Positions 42,456 to 50,260 are shown, numbered from the stretch's first letter. The stretch: DNA of 50,314 bases from Parcubacteria group bacterium GW2011_GWA2_43_13 (GCA_000999025.1 LCFM01000006.1:1-50314); one strand, 5' to 3'. Notes: a model not told the origin generated them from the sequence alone. A program made the numbers and translations.

Positions 42456-42472
42456 TTTCATTCTTTCTCACT

Positions 42473-43645
42473 ATGGCACTTCCTCAACTTCACCCTGCTA
42501 CCTATCGTATTATCGCGCTTGTATTTTTAGTGCTCATTATTGTCGGAGCGCTTGCCGTTGTCCATTCAGCTCTTGCACGCGCAACAATCGAAGTAACTGC
42601 AAAAGCAGACAGAACAACTGCAGTGTCAACCCTCGCTGTTCAATTTTCACCTACTCCCTCACCCGACACCTCGCAACCGCTGACAGGAAAACTCATTTCA
42701 GTATCGGCCTCAAAAACAGAATCATTTTCACCTCAAAGCGATGGAAAAAAAATCCCTGATAAAGCGCGGGGAATGGTTGTATTCGTCAATACATCATCAC
42801 TGCCACAACCTCTGCTTGCAACAACCCAACTCCAGCTCACTGCCGGAGGCATGATTTATCGAACAGAAAAATACGTCGTTGTTCCGGCGAAAGGAGAAAT
42901 TGAAGTTGAGATTACGGCGGATGAAGAAGGAAAAGAAGGTGAACTACAAGCCCCTGCACAATTGTCTGTCGTCAAGCTCAATGCGTCTCGACAAAAAGAA
43001 ATTTACGCGGATGTGCGAAAATCAATCACTGGCGGAGAAAAAACCATTGCAGTCCTGTCTCAAGCGGATTTTGACGCGGCGCAAGAAAAAATCACCGCAC
43101 TTCTCAAAGAAGACGCGAAAAAGAAACTCTCTCAAACAATCGGATCAGAAGTGACTGATGATCATGTGATGTATGGCGATGTTAAAGTAACATCAGAACA
43201 AAAAATTGGAGATGAAACAGATACATTTGTCATGACAGGCGCGCTGGATGCGGAAATGCCATCGTTTTCTCAAGATGCGATTCTTGCAGTCGCAAAGCAG
43301 AATTACACGTCAACGCTCCCGGCGGGATATTCATTACTGGGATTCAACGATACGAGCTTAAAATGGAATGTGGAATCATTGAACGAACAAAAAACAGAAG
43401 CAACTCTGCGCACCGAACTTGAAGCGTTTACAACGCTAACGCCTAATGCCGAAATCATCAATCCCCAAGAATTAGTCAACTTGGATGTTGAAAAAATCAA
43501 AGAAAAACTCTTGTCAAACCCGAATGTTTCTTCAATCCGTGTTACATTTTGGCCGTTTTGGAGAACAACCGCGCCAGCGTTTGCAAACCGAATTACTGTA
43601 ATAATAACAAGCAGTGATCAGCCAGAAACGACGACTGACAATTGA
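42473..43645 (+). CDS. membrane-anchored baseplate-J-like domain protein
   Basis: 390 residues. An N-terminal transmembrane helix (IIALVFLVLIIVGALAVVHSAL) is followed by a long exposed region. Its centre (KARGMVVFVNTSSLPQPLLATTQLQLTAGGMIYRTEKYVVVPAKGEIEVEITADEEGKEGEL) resembles baseplate J/gp47 domains found in CPR surface proteins. The C-terminus ends in a threonine-rich tail. It starts 17 bases after dnaE. Its function is unknown; a surface-structural role is inferred. Confidence 0.7.
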   Translation: MALPQLHPATYRIIALVFLVLIIVGALAVVHSALARATIEVTAKADRTTAVSTLAVQFSPTPSPDTSQPLTGKLISVSASKTESFSPQSDGKKIPDKARGMVVFVNTSSLPQPLLATTQLQLTAGGMIYRTEKYVVVPAKGEIEVEITADEEGKEGELQAPAQLSVVKLNASRQKEIYADVRKSITGGEKTIAVLSQADFDAAQEKITALLKEDAKKKLSQTIGSEVTDDHVMYGDVKVTSEQKIGDETDTFVMTGALDAEMPSFSQDAILAVAKQNYTSTLPAGYSLLGFNDTSLKWNVESLNEQKTEATLRTELEAFTTLTPNAEIINPQELVNLDVEKIKEKLLSNPNVSSIRVTFWPFWRTTAPAFANRITVIITSSDQPETTTDN

Positions 43646-43670
43646 CAAAAAAAACTGTTTTCCCTACACT
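43642..43670 (+). promoter_or_regulatory. thrS promoter
   Basis: A perfect TTGACA (43642-43647) and TACACT (43665-43670) are 17 bases apart. Transcription would start about 43677, exactly where the T-box stem begins. Confidence 0.85.
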
Positions 43671-43676
43671 CTATTA

Positions 43677-43851
43677 TGTACACGTTTGCACGCCGACTCA
43701 CCACCGACGGAGTGTACAAAACAATTCATGAAAAGAATGAGCGGTCTCTCGCAGGGAGACAATTGAGGTGGAACCTCCGACAGTTACATTGTTGGACCTC
43801 AAGCGATATTTATTATCCTTCAAGATAATGCCTATCGCTTGAGGTTTTTTT
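43677..43851 (+). promoter_or_regulatory. compact T-box riboswitch controlling thrS
   Basis: The leader starts with a closing stem TGTACAC (43677-43683) / GTGTACA (43712-43718). Its short loop carries CACCACC, giving a threonine ACC specifier. A small hairpin GTCTC/GAGAC follows. The T-box word sits in GAGGTGGAACCTCCG (43765-43779); its TGGA would pair with a tRNA ending UCCA, as expected if tRNA-Thr has U as discriminator base. It ends in a terminator with a perfect 13-bp stem (43796-43808 with 43833-43845) and seven T. Stem I is far shorter than in standard T-boxes. This is an inference from motifs, but all parts are in order. Confidence 0.8.
43796..43851 (+). terminator. T-box terminator before thrS
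   Basis: The stem ACCTCAAGCGATA with TATCGCTTGAGGT is perfect, with an inner TTATC/GATAA hairpin, and a T-run follows. Uncharged tRNA-Thr would favour the alternative antiterminator. Confidence 0.88.
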
Positions 43852-43877
43852 AAACTCAATTTTTTACTTTTCATTCT

Positions 43878-45680
43878 ATGAATATCGAAACTCAACGCCA
43901 TTCACTGGCGCATATCATGGCATATGCCGTGCAAGAACTGTTCCGCGATAAAGGGGCTGTCTCTTTTGGTGTCGGCCCGGTGATTGAAAATGGATGGTAT
44001 TATGACATTCACACTGAACAGCCGATAACAGAAAATGATCTTAAACGCATCGAAAAAAAAATGCTCGATATCATTAAACAAAAAGTATCCTTCACTCGCA
44101 CCGAACTCCCTATTGACGACGCAATAATACAGTTTAAAAAAATGAACCAGCAGTATAAAGTTGAACTCCTGCATGACCTTAAAACACATGGCACAACAAA
44201 CCTAAACGAGCGTAGAGACAGGGTTAACCCCGTCTCTACAGACACCGTATCAATCTATACAACTGGCGATTTTGTAGACCTGTGTCGTGGCCCGCATGTT
44301 GAAAACACCCAAGAAATTACTGTTGCATTCAAACTCACATCCCTTGCCGGCGCATACTGGCGTGGAGATGAAAAAAATCCTCAACTCCAACGCGTATATG
44401 CTGTGGCATTTGAAACACAGCAAGAACTTGATGACTATCTCCATATGCGCGAGGAAGCCATAAAACGCGATCATCGAAAAATCGGAAAAGAACTCGGGCT
44501 CTTTGTATTTTCCGATCTTGTGGGCCCAGGGCTTCCGCTGTACACGCACCATGGGATGACCATTCTTTCAGCTCTTAAAAACTACTCCCGAGAACTCCGA
44601 ACAAAAATGGGATACCAAGAAGTACAAACCCCGCAAATCAATAAAGCTGCGCTTTTCCATACTTCCGGCCACTATGATAAATACAAGCAAGATATGTTCC
44701 GCGTGGTGTCAAATTACACAGATGAGGAATATTACCTCAAACCAATGAACTGTCCCCAGCACACCCAACTCTACGCATCGCGTATGAGAAGTTATAAGGA
44801 TTTACCTGTCCGCATTGCTGACTTTTCTCTGCTGTATCGCGATGAAAAACCAGGCGAACTTTCAGGACTCACTCGATTACGATCATTTTCCCAAGATGAT
44901 TCGCACTGTTTTTGCCGGGAAGATCAAATTGAGCATGAATGTTCGCTCTTGTTAAACGCCATTCAAGAGGCAATGCAAACCTATGGCATGAACTATTCAA
45001 TACGGTTATCATTGCGGGATGAATCACAAAAAGAAAAATATTTAGGTGATGATAAAATCTGGGAAACATCACAAAATGCTTTACGCTCAATGTTAAAACA
45101 GAGTGGAATTAATTATGAAGAAGCTCCAGGAGAAGCGGCGTTTTATGGACCTAAAATGGATTTACTCGCGCATGACGCATTAGGCAGAACATGGCAACTT
45201 TCCACTATTCAACTTGATATGAACATGCCCGAAAGATTTGGCTTGGAATATATTGATGAAGATGGATCGCAAAAAACACCGCTCATGATCCACAGCGCAT
45301 TAGTCGGATCACCTGAACGATTTTTCGGTATTTTGATTGAACACCACGCAGGCGCATTTCCGGTCTGGCTCTCGCCTGTTCAAGTTGCCATTCTGCCGGT
45401 GAGTGAAAAATTCCTTGATAATGCACGGAAACTTTCATTGCACATGCAATCTACAAGTATTCGCGTTGAGATTGACGAATCCAATGAATCAGTCGGTAAA
45501 AAAATCCGCAATGCCGAAACATCAAAAATCCCCTATATGCTTGTACTTGGCGAGAAAGAAGCACAATCAGACACTCTTGCAGTGCGCAAGCGTGGAAGCA
45601 AAGAAACCATACCCCTTTCTCGTGATGAATTCTGCGCAATGATACAAGAAAAAATCAGAACAAAATCTTTAGAAGTGTAG
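43878..45680 (+). CDS. thrS: threonyl-tRNA synthetase lacking the TGS domain
   Basis: 600 residues. The protein starts directly at the N2 editing domain (HSLAH at residues 8-12, DLCRGPH), without the usual N-terminal TGS domain. The class II core has MNCPQH for zinc, RSFSQDDSHCF, and the C-terminal anticodon domain (PVQVAILPVSEKF). It charges tRNA-Thr. A 30-bp family 1 palindrome (44211-44240) is inserted in frame as RRDRVNPVST in the editing domain, just before the strand VSIYTTGDFVDLCRGPH. It is controlled by the T-box upstream. No ribosome site is obvious. Confidence 0.96.
   Translation: MNIETQRHSLAHIMAYAVQELFRDKGAVSFGVGPVIENGWYYDIHTEQPITENDLKRIEKKMLDIIKQKVSFTRTELPIDDAIIQFKKMNQQYKVELLHDLKTHGTTNLNERRDRVNPVSTDTVSIYTTGDFVDLCRGPHVENTQEITVAFKLTSLAGAYWRGDEKNPQLQRVYAVAFETQQELDDYLHMREEAIKRDHRKIGKELGLFVFSDLVGPGLPLYTHHGMTILSALKNYSRELRTKMGYQEVQTPQINKAALFHTSGHYDKYKQDMFRVVSNYTDEEYYLKPMNCPQHTQLYASRMRSYKDLPVRIADFSLLYRDEKPGELSGLTRLRSFSQDDSHCFCREDQIEHECSLLLNAIQEAMQTYGMNYSIRLSLRDESQKEKYLGDDKIWETSQNALRSMLKQSGINYEEAPGEAAFYGPKMDLLAHDALGRTWQLSTIQLDMNMPERFGLEYIDEDGSQKTPLMIHSALVGSPERFFGILIEHHAGAFPVWLSPVQVAILPVSEKFLDNARKLSLHMQSTSIRVEIDESNESVGKKIRNAETSKIPYMLVLGEKEAQSDTLAVRKRGSKETIPLSRDEFCAMIQEKIRTKSLEV
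44211..44240. repeat. family 1 palindrome inserted in frame in thrS
   Basis: The 30 bases begin CGTAGAGACAGGGTT and continue AACCCCGTCTCTACA. They start at codon 112 and are read RRDRVNPVST. Apart from two bases the sequence equals the intergenic copy at 34881. Confidence 0.9.
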
Positions 45681-45738
45681 AGACGTGCCGATGGCACGTC
45701 TGTATCAATAAAGACGCCCTCGCCAGCTGGCGGGGCGT
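45678..45738. repeat. family 1 palindromic elements between thrS and miaA
   Basis: TAGAGACGTGCC-GAT-GGCACGTCT and AGACGCCC-TCGCCAGCTGGC-GGGGCGTCTTTAT lie back to back. The second hairpin is followed by TTTAT and may terminate thrS transcripts. Confidence 0.75.
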
Positions 45739-45750
45739 CTTTATACTACA

Positions 45751-46764
45751 ATGTCAAAAAAACTCCAAAAACTCATTGCAATTGTCGGTCCCACAGCATC
45801 AGGGAAAACTGATCTCGCATTTGCATTGGCAAAAAAATTCAATGGATATATTATCTGCGCTGATTCCAGAACTATTTATAAAGAAATGAATATCGGAACT
45901 GCCAAACCCTTTGCATCACGAATGGCTCACGAAACCTCACCCTCCCCTCTCCTTCTAAAAGAGCGGGGGGCGAATGACTCACGAACAGGGAAAATTGAAG
46001 GTATTGAGCACTACGGGCTTGATCTTATCGCCCCTACAGAATATTTTAGCGCGGCGCAGTTTAAAGAATACGCGGAAAGTATTATAGATATGCCACTCTT
46101 GCCTTGTAGAGACAGGGTTAACCCTGTCTCTACAAAACACTGCTCTATTATCCCCTTCCTCGTTGGCGGCACTGGTTTATATATTTCGGCCGTCGTTGAC
46201 AACCTCTCATTCCCAGACGCGCCTCCAAACAACAATTTTAGAAAAGAAAAAGAAGTCCTTAGTATTGATACGCTTGTTAACGATCTCCTTAAAAAAGATC
46301 CAGATGCGCAGGATGTTGTTGATCTCAAAAACAAACGTCGCGTTATCCGCGCGCTTGAATGTATTGAACACACAGGAACCGCATTCAGCCGGCATTACAC
46401 ACAAAACCCGCAAAAATATGATGTCCTCCTGCTGGGCGTAAAACGCGATCGTAAAGAACTTTACGACCGAATCAACACACGCGTTGATGAAATCATGAAA
46501 CAAGGATTTTTAGAAGAATTTGAACTGCTGTATACAACATACAGGTGCGCTGTTCCTGGCATGACAGGCATTGGTTATCGCCAATTCTGTTTATGGAAAC
46601 AAGGAAAACTCTCTCTTGAACAAGCAATAGAAAAATTCAAACAAGGAGATCGTAATTTAGCAAAACGCCAAATGACGTGGTTTAAACGCGACAACCGTAT
46701 TCATTGGATCAACAACACCCAACAAGCCAGTTGTCTTATAGAACCTTTTCTCTCATCATTTTAA
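45751..46764 (+). CDS. miaA: tRNA dimethylallyltransferase
   Basis: 337 residues. The P-loop GPTASGKT is at 13-20, followed by DSRTIYKEMNIGTAKP, FLVGGTGLYI, and the C-terminal MTGIGYRQF and RNLAKRQMTWFKRD. It prenylates A37 of tRNAs reading UNN codons. Two repeat insertions lie in frame. A family 2 element (45934-45973) falls after NIGTAKP, giving TSPSPLLLKERG. A family 1 palindrome (46105-46134) gives CRDRVNPVST just before the IIPFLVGGTGLYI strand. Both fall in loops relative to typical MiaA. Confidence 0.95.
   Translation: MSKKLQKLIAIVGPTASGKTDLAFALAKKFNGYIICADSRTIYKEMNIGTAKPFASRMAHETSPSPLLLKERGANDSRTGKIEGIEHYGLDLIAPTEYFSAAQFKEYAESIIDMPLLPCRDRVNPVSTKHCSIIPFLVGGTGLYISAVVDNLSFPDAPPNNNFRKEKEVLSIDTLVNDLLKKDPDAQDVVDLKNKRRVIRALECIEHTGTAFSRHYTQNPQKYDVLLLGVKRDRKELYDRINTRVDEIMKQGFLEEFELLYTTYRCAVPGMTGIGYRQFCLWKQGKLSLEQAIEKFKQGDRNLAKRQMTWFKRDNRIHWINNTQQASCLIEPFLSSF
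45934..45973. repeat. family 2 palindromic element in miaA
   Basis: CCTCACCCTCCCCTCTCCTT and the following CTAAAAGAGCGGGGGG share the family 2 words. It is read in frame as TSPSPLLLKERGA, a different frame from the prmC copies. Confidence 0.65.
46105..46134. repeat. family 1 palindrome inserted in frame in miaA
   Basis: A perfect 30-base palindrome with left half TGTAGAGACAGGGTT. It begins on a codon boundary (codon 119) and is read CRDRVNPVST, the same frame and peptide as in thrS. Confidence 0.92.
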
Positions 46765-46802
46765 AAAAACAGGGCTGGTACATAATCATATTCACCAGCC
46801 CT
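46763..46802 (-). terminator. terminator between miaA and the 523-aa gene
   Basis: AGGGCTGGT (46771-46779) pairs perfectly with ACCAGCCCT (46794-46802). A run of seven T follows on the minus strand. Confidence 0.85.
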
Positions 46803-46807
46803 ATTCG

Positions 46808-48379
46808 TTATGTTGTCAGCGTTGCGCGAGCACGAATTGCCTCGTACCAGCCCGGGAGCGCGTCTACCCAAGTGGCAAACGGCCGGCAATTCCAGTACGC
46901 CAAGGAACGAAATATCCCGATCATGTCGCGCAGTGCTTCTGCGCGAATCCGTTCAAACTGCCCACTGAACACTTCTGCAACGCGCAAAAGCACTTTCGGC
47001 TGATACTCACGATCGAGCTCATCCTTGCGTGACTGTTGCTGATCTTTGGGAAGTGTCCGAAACACCTCTCCCATTTTTGAGTTGTAGTCAGCCACTCGAG
47101 CCAGAACGCTCCGGGCCTGCGCGGCAATATCACTCCCCACATAACCCTCGTCAATCAGCACGGGGATCACATCCTCAAGCTGACCAGAGAGTTGTTCAGC
47201 ACGACGCTGTGCCTGTTCGGACATCTCGCGCCAGTGCATGCCAATCTCGCGCACAGTAACAGGACCTGTACCCCAAACACGCTGAAGGTATTCAGGAAGT
47301 ACCACACGACCATCAACGTCTGCGAGCGCATCAAGCGCGTTCACCTGCAGGGTATGCATTTCATGGAGAGCTTTGAACTCTCCTCCCACTGACTTGGCGA
47401 ACGCGAGCGCCTGGGGGATGTACGGTGATCCTTTTTCAGGAATCACACACGGTCCACTCCGCAGGATCGTAAGAATGATCGGGATGGCCTTGCCAAGAAT
47501 GGCAACCACCTCCCCTTGCAGAGCAATCCGAGTTCGCAGGCGATGCACCGTGTCCCCACTCTGGTATTCAAGCGGAACACGAACCAGCTCGTTTGTGGCG
47601 TATTTTCTTACCACTGCGTAAAAAGGAAGATCCCCCTCCTTCAAAACGGCAATAGCTTCCTGCCCTTGGGATATTGCCTCGTTATAGACATTACGCAGGT
47701 ACGTGTACTGCGAAAGAAAACGAGCAAGAATCCCTTTCTCGTCCTCGCATTCGCCGTACGCCTCAAGCGATGTTGTAACTTGAACGCGACTCTCAGTAAC
47801 CCCACATTTCTCCAAATATTCTCGGAGAATGCGTGGCGCAACAACTCCCAGCCGAAACGACGGATTCGCGGCAAAGTCAAACAGCGCGTCAAACAGCGGT
47901 GGCGTCTGTTTGATGAGCAGGGCTTGCCGAAGATTGTCACGGATGGTTTTACGGAAAATGGCGTATGCCCCCTTGAACTGCTCAATCTTCACTCCATGAG
48001 CAACAAGGTCGGACTGTGGCAGAGAAACGCCGAACCATTCCCCTTCGGTTATCTGCATGACTGCTTTTTCAACAGAAAGACCTATGCCAGTAGCCATGCG
48101 TTTAAGATTCACGCCACGATTGGTCAGCTCATTCGGCGGTAGCGCCATCCGTCCCAGAAACAACGCCGACTCGACAGATGCGGTCCATTGGGAGAGCCGT
48201 CCATCAGGCAGGTATGCCTCTGGCGCGACTGTTACTGCACATGCCCCTTGGGGCGGACGGCTGAACACATCAGCTGTATGCACATCATGCACTACTATAT
48301 GCCCCATGTCCGCGAGACACCGCGCCTTGAGCCCTGCGTCCCACAGAATGTTCTGATCACCTGTCCGCAGTACACTCAT
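46808..48379 (-). CDS. uncharacterised 523-residue protein cotranslated with dapF
   Basis: Its ATG shares one base with the TGA of dapF (TGATG), so the two are translationally coupled. The product is soluble. The N-terminal third is mixed alpha/beta (VHDVHTADVFSRPP, MALPPNELTNRGVNLKRMATGIGLSVEKA). The rest is mostly helical and charged, with a possible coiled coil near WREMSEQAQRRAEQLSGQLEDV and tryptophans near the C-terminus. I recognise no family and see no catalytic motif. Richer GC3 sets it and dapF apart from thrS and miaA. The coupling suggests a job connected with diaminopimelate or its product. Confidence 0.75.
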   Translation of the reverse strand: MSVLRTGDQNILWDAGLKARCLADMGHIVVHDVHTADVFSRPPQGACAVTVAPEAYLPDGRLSQWTASVESALFLGRMALPPNELTNRGVNLKRMATGIGLSVEKAVMQITEGEWFGVSLPQSDLVAHGVKIEQFKGAYAIFRKTIRDNLRQALLIKQTPPLFDALFDFAANPSFRLGVVAPRILREYLEKCGVTESRVQVTTSLEAYGECEDEKGILARFLSQYTYLRNVYNEAISQGQEAIAVLKEGDLPFYAVVRKYATNELVRVPLEYQSGDTVHRLRTRIALQGEVVAILGKAIPIILTILRSGPCVIPEKGSPYIPQALAFAKSVGGEFKALHEMHTLQVNALDALADVDGRVVLPEYLQRVWGTGPVTVREIGMHWREMSEQAQRRAEQLSGQLEDVIPVLIDEGYVGSDIAAQARSVLARVADYNSKMGEVFRTLPKDQQQSRKDELDREYQPKVLLRVAEVFSGQFERIRAEALRDMIGIFRSLAYWNCRPFATWVDALPGWYEAIRARATLTT

Positions 48380-49113
48380 CAGAAATCCCTTTCTCCATTC
48401 GTTCGCTCAAAAGAACCACTTCCTTCAAGCACCACAGCATCTTTCTCACACGACACCAGAAGCTCGTGATTGTGCATTGCAACGCGCGTCACGCGAGAAC
48501 CAGCAACCAATGCCGCGGCACACGCGCCGGTCCCACATGATTGCGTCTCTCGGTTTACTCCGCGCTCAAATGTCCGCGCATCAATCCTCCTTCCGTATCC
48601 TGACACAATCGTAAGATTCGCCTGTGGAACAACCTGTAATCCAAGATGCTCTATTGGGAAATTCCACACATTGGGAACATTCACCACGATATGGGGTTCG
48701 CCATGAACCCGAATATGCTGACCGCAATAGGTAATCCCCGGTTGCAAAGAAAACGTGCGCTCTTCCTCAAACACCGGAATGCTCATCACCGCGCGTGAAT
48801 AACTCCCAAAAGATTCAACATCAACACAACCGTACGCTGTCTCTATTTGAATCTTTTTCCCCAAAGAAACCACCATTCCTGCCAACCGCGCGCCATTGCC
48901 ACACATCTCGGAAACCGAGCCATCATGCTCAACAACGTGCATACGCCAGACATGATGAGAATCTGACCTGACAAGAATCAATCCACTGTCAAATGTCCAT
49001 GCCCTCTGGTTGCGAATGCGCTCAAGAAGTGTAAAAGAACCATTGGAATGAGAACCGTCCTCGATGCAAACGAGAAAGCGGTTCCCACTCGCTTCACCGA
49101 TCCATTGGAGCAT
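48379..49113 (-). CDS. dapF: diaminopimelate epimerase
   Basis: 244 residues, about 30 shorter than the usual enzyme. Both catalytic cysteines are present, in SEMCGNGARLAG and TQSCGTGACAAA, with the partner motif GEPHIVVNV. It converts LL- to meso-diaminopimelate for peptidoglycan and lysine. AAAGGAG lies six bases before the ATG. The VanX-like dipeptidase gene lies upstream on the same strand, and the 523-residue gene overlaps its end. No other lysine-pathway genes are in the window. Confidence 0.93.
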   Translation of the reverse strand: MLQWIGEASGNRFLVCIEDGSHSNGSFTLLERIRNQRAWTFDSGLILVRSDSHHVWRMHVVEHDGSVSEMCGNGARLAGMVVSLGKKIQIETAYGCVDVESFGSYSRAVMSIPVFEEERTFSLQPGITYCGQHIRVHGEPHIVVNVPNVWNFPIEHLGLQVVPQANLTIVSGYGRRIDARTFERGVNRETQSCGTGACAAALVAGSRVTRVAMHNHELLVSCEKDAVVLEGSGSFERTNGERDF

Positions 49114-49183
49114 AAAGCTCTCCTTTCATTGTCGGCTCGGTCGTGGATGTCATGACACATCTCCACGAGTAAGCCAACAACAA

Positions 49184-49903
49184 TCAGACAAGTACCGTTT
49201 CTTTGCTCCCATACAATGCATACTTTTGTTTCTCAAAAATTGCCCAGTATTGATCACCGTAAGAATAATGCCACCATTCAGTTGGAAGATTCACACATCC
49301 CGCCTTTCTCATTGCCGTATACAACAACTGACGGTTCTTTTGAGCTGTCATCTGAATATGATCATCCCAAGTGAAAGAAGCATCTGATGCAGAATTCATT
49401 GGCGAGCCCATGTCATAATCATTTCCTGTCTTTACATGCGTAACCGTGCAATCGAGCGCCCCTCCGGTTGAATGCGGGGGACAGCGATTCGGATCAGCAA
49501 CAAACTGCGTAACATATTCCCATAATTCGCTCCCTTCAAGGCCTTGTTTTTCTTGCGTCTCTCTCATGAGCTCATTAAAATAGATGCGTTGCCGTTCAAG
49601 TGGCCGGAATGCGTCAGTAATTTTAAGCGTTGCAGTGCCTTGTGTCTCTTTTTGGAGATACGAAACAGCTCTTTTTATCCTCTCCCACACCTCTTTCCGA
49701 ATAAACATTTTTGTAGACTTAGAATCTTCCGGCTGTAAGCACAAAGGAATCTGCTCTTTTGATATTTTCTCAAACAATTCAACACACACCTCCTCGCTTT
49801 CGCGAATAGGATATTCAGTCGCAAGCCCTTCAGGGACATACCATATTTTCCGCTCATTTTCAGGCATTGCTTGAAAAATTTTTATAGATGTTACTGTATT
49901 CAT
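49184..49903 (-). CDS. D-alanyl-D-alanine dipeptidase (VanX/DdpX, M15D)-like
   Basis: 239 residues from ATG 49903; a TTG seven codons upstream lies in the T-run of the leader hairpin. The M15 zinc motifs are clear: PPHSTGGALDCTV (SxHxxGxAxD-like) and PTEWWHYSYGDQYWA (ExWH). The conserved arginine lies in ITDAFRPLERQR. The family splits D-Ala-D-Ala or related dipeptides. There is no signal peptide, so it should act in the cytoplasm, recycling dipeptides. It follows a structured leader and precedes dapF by 70 bases. Confidence 0.9.
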   Translation of the reverse strand: MNTVTSIKIFQAMPENERKIWYVPEGLATEYPIRESEEVCVELFEKISKEQIPLCLQPEDSKSTKMFIRKEVWERIKRAVSYLQKETQGTATLKITDAFRPLERQRIYFNELMRETQEKQGLEGSELWEYVTQFVADPNRCPPHSTGGALDCTVTHVKTGNDYDMGSPMNSASDASFTWDDHIQMTAQKNRQLLYTAMRKAGCVNLPTEWWHYSYGDQYWAIFEKQKYALYGSKETVLV

Positions 49904-49925
49904 AGTGTATGCATAAAAAAACAAA

Positions 49926-49953
49926 AACCGCCGTCTTTGATACGCGCGGTGGT
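49926..49953 (-). terminator. leader terminator/attenuator before the VanX-like gene
   Basis: On the minus strand ACCGC and GCGGT (49952-49928 region) form a hairpin followed by TTTTTGTTTTTTT. The T-run ends about 10 bases before the start codon. Confidence 0.65.
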
Positions 49954-49954
49954 C

Positions 49955-50095
49955 TCTAAAGTCCTTATCTTTGCTGTTTACTGATCACTCCTTAAAGTTT
50001 TAATTCACGTTACAATGCAACACAAAGATCCCGAGACCACATACGCCACGGCGATACCAATGCATCATCATCTGTGAATTAAGAAAACTCATACG
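49955..50095 (-). promoter_or_regulatory. structured leader RNA of the VanX-like gene
   Basis: On the minus strand a TTAATTCAC/GTGAATTAA stem (50083-50074 region and 50008-50000) closes a large loop. GTGGTCTC inside that loop can pair with GAGACCAC just before the terminator stem, giving a possible antiterminator. A 23-codon frame in the loop (50071-50000) reads MMMHWYRRGVCGLG..., but no ribosome site is seen. The set suggests a riboswitch or leader-peptide attenuator. No known aptamer class was recognised. Confidence 0.45.
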
Positions 50096-50100
50096 ATACT

Positions 50101-50130
50101 ATTATTAGCACTATGAGAAAATTTTGTCAA
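50101..50130 (-). promoter_or_regulatory. promoter of the VanX-like gene leader
   Basis: On the minus strand a perfect TTGACA (50130-50125) and AATAAT (50106-50101) are 18 bases apart. Confidence 0.6.
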
Positions 50131-50229
50131 ATTGATGCAGTCACCAGTACCCGACTTCGCCACCCATAAGGTAACCCTAAATTACTACAACTATAACAAG
50201 TAAAAAGCAAGATAACTCTTATACCATAA

Positions 50230-50260
50230 CCCCCCTCTATTCAAAAGAGGGGGATTATTT
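50230..50260. repeat. family 2 palindromic element or terminator
   Basis: CCCCCTCT and AGAGGGGG close a six-base loop and are followed by ATTATTTTT. It could terminate plus-strand transcription or be an intergenic family 2 copy. The sequence beyond it to the window end holds a cut-off hairpin and no gene. Confidence 0.6.
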
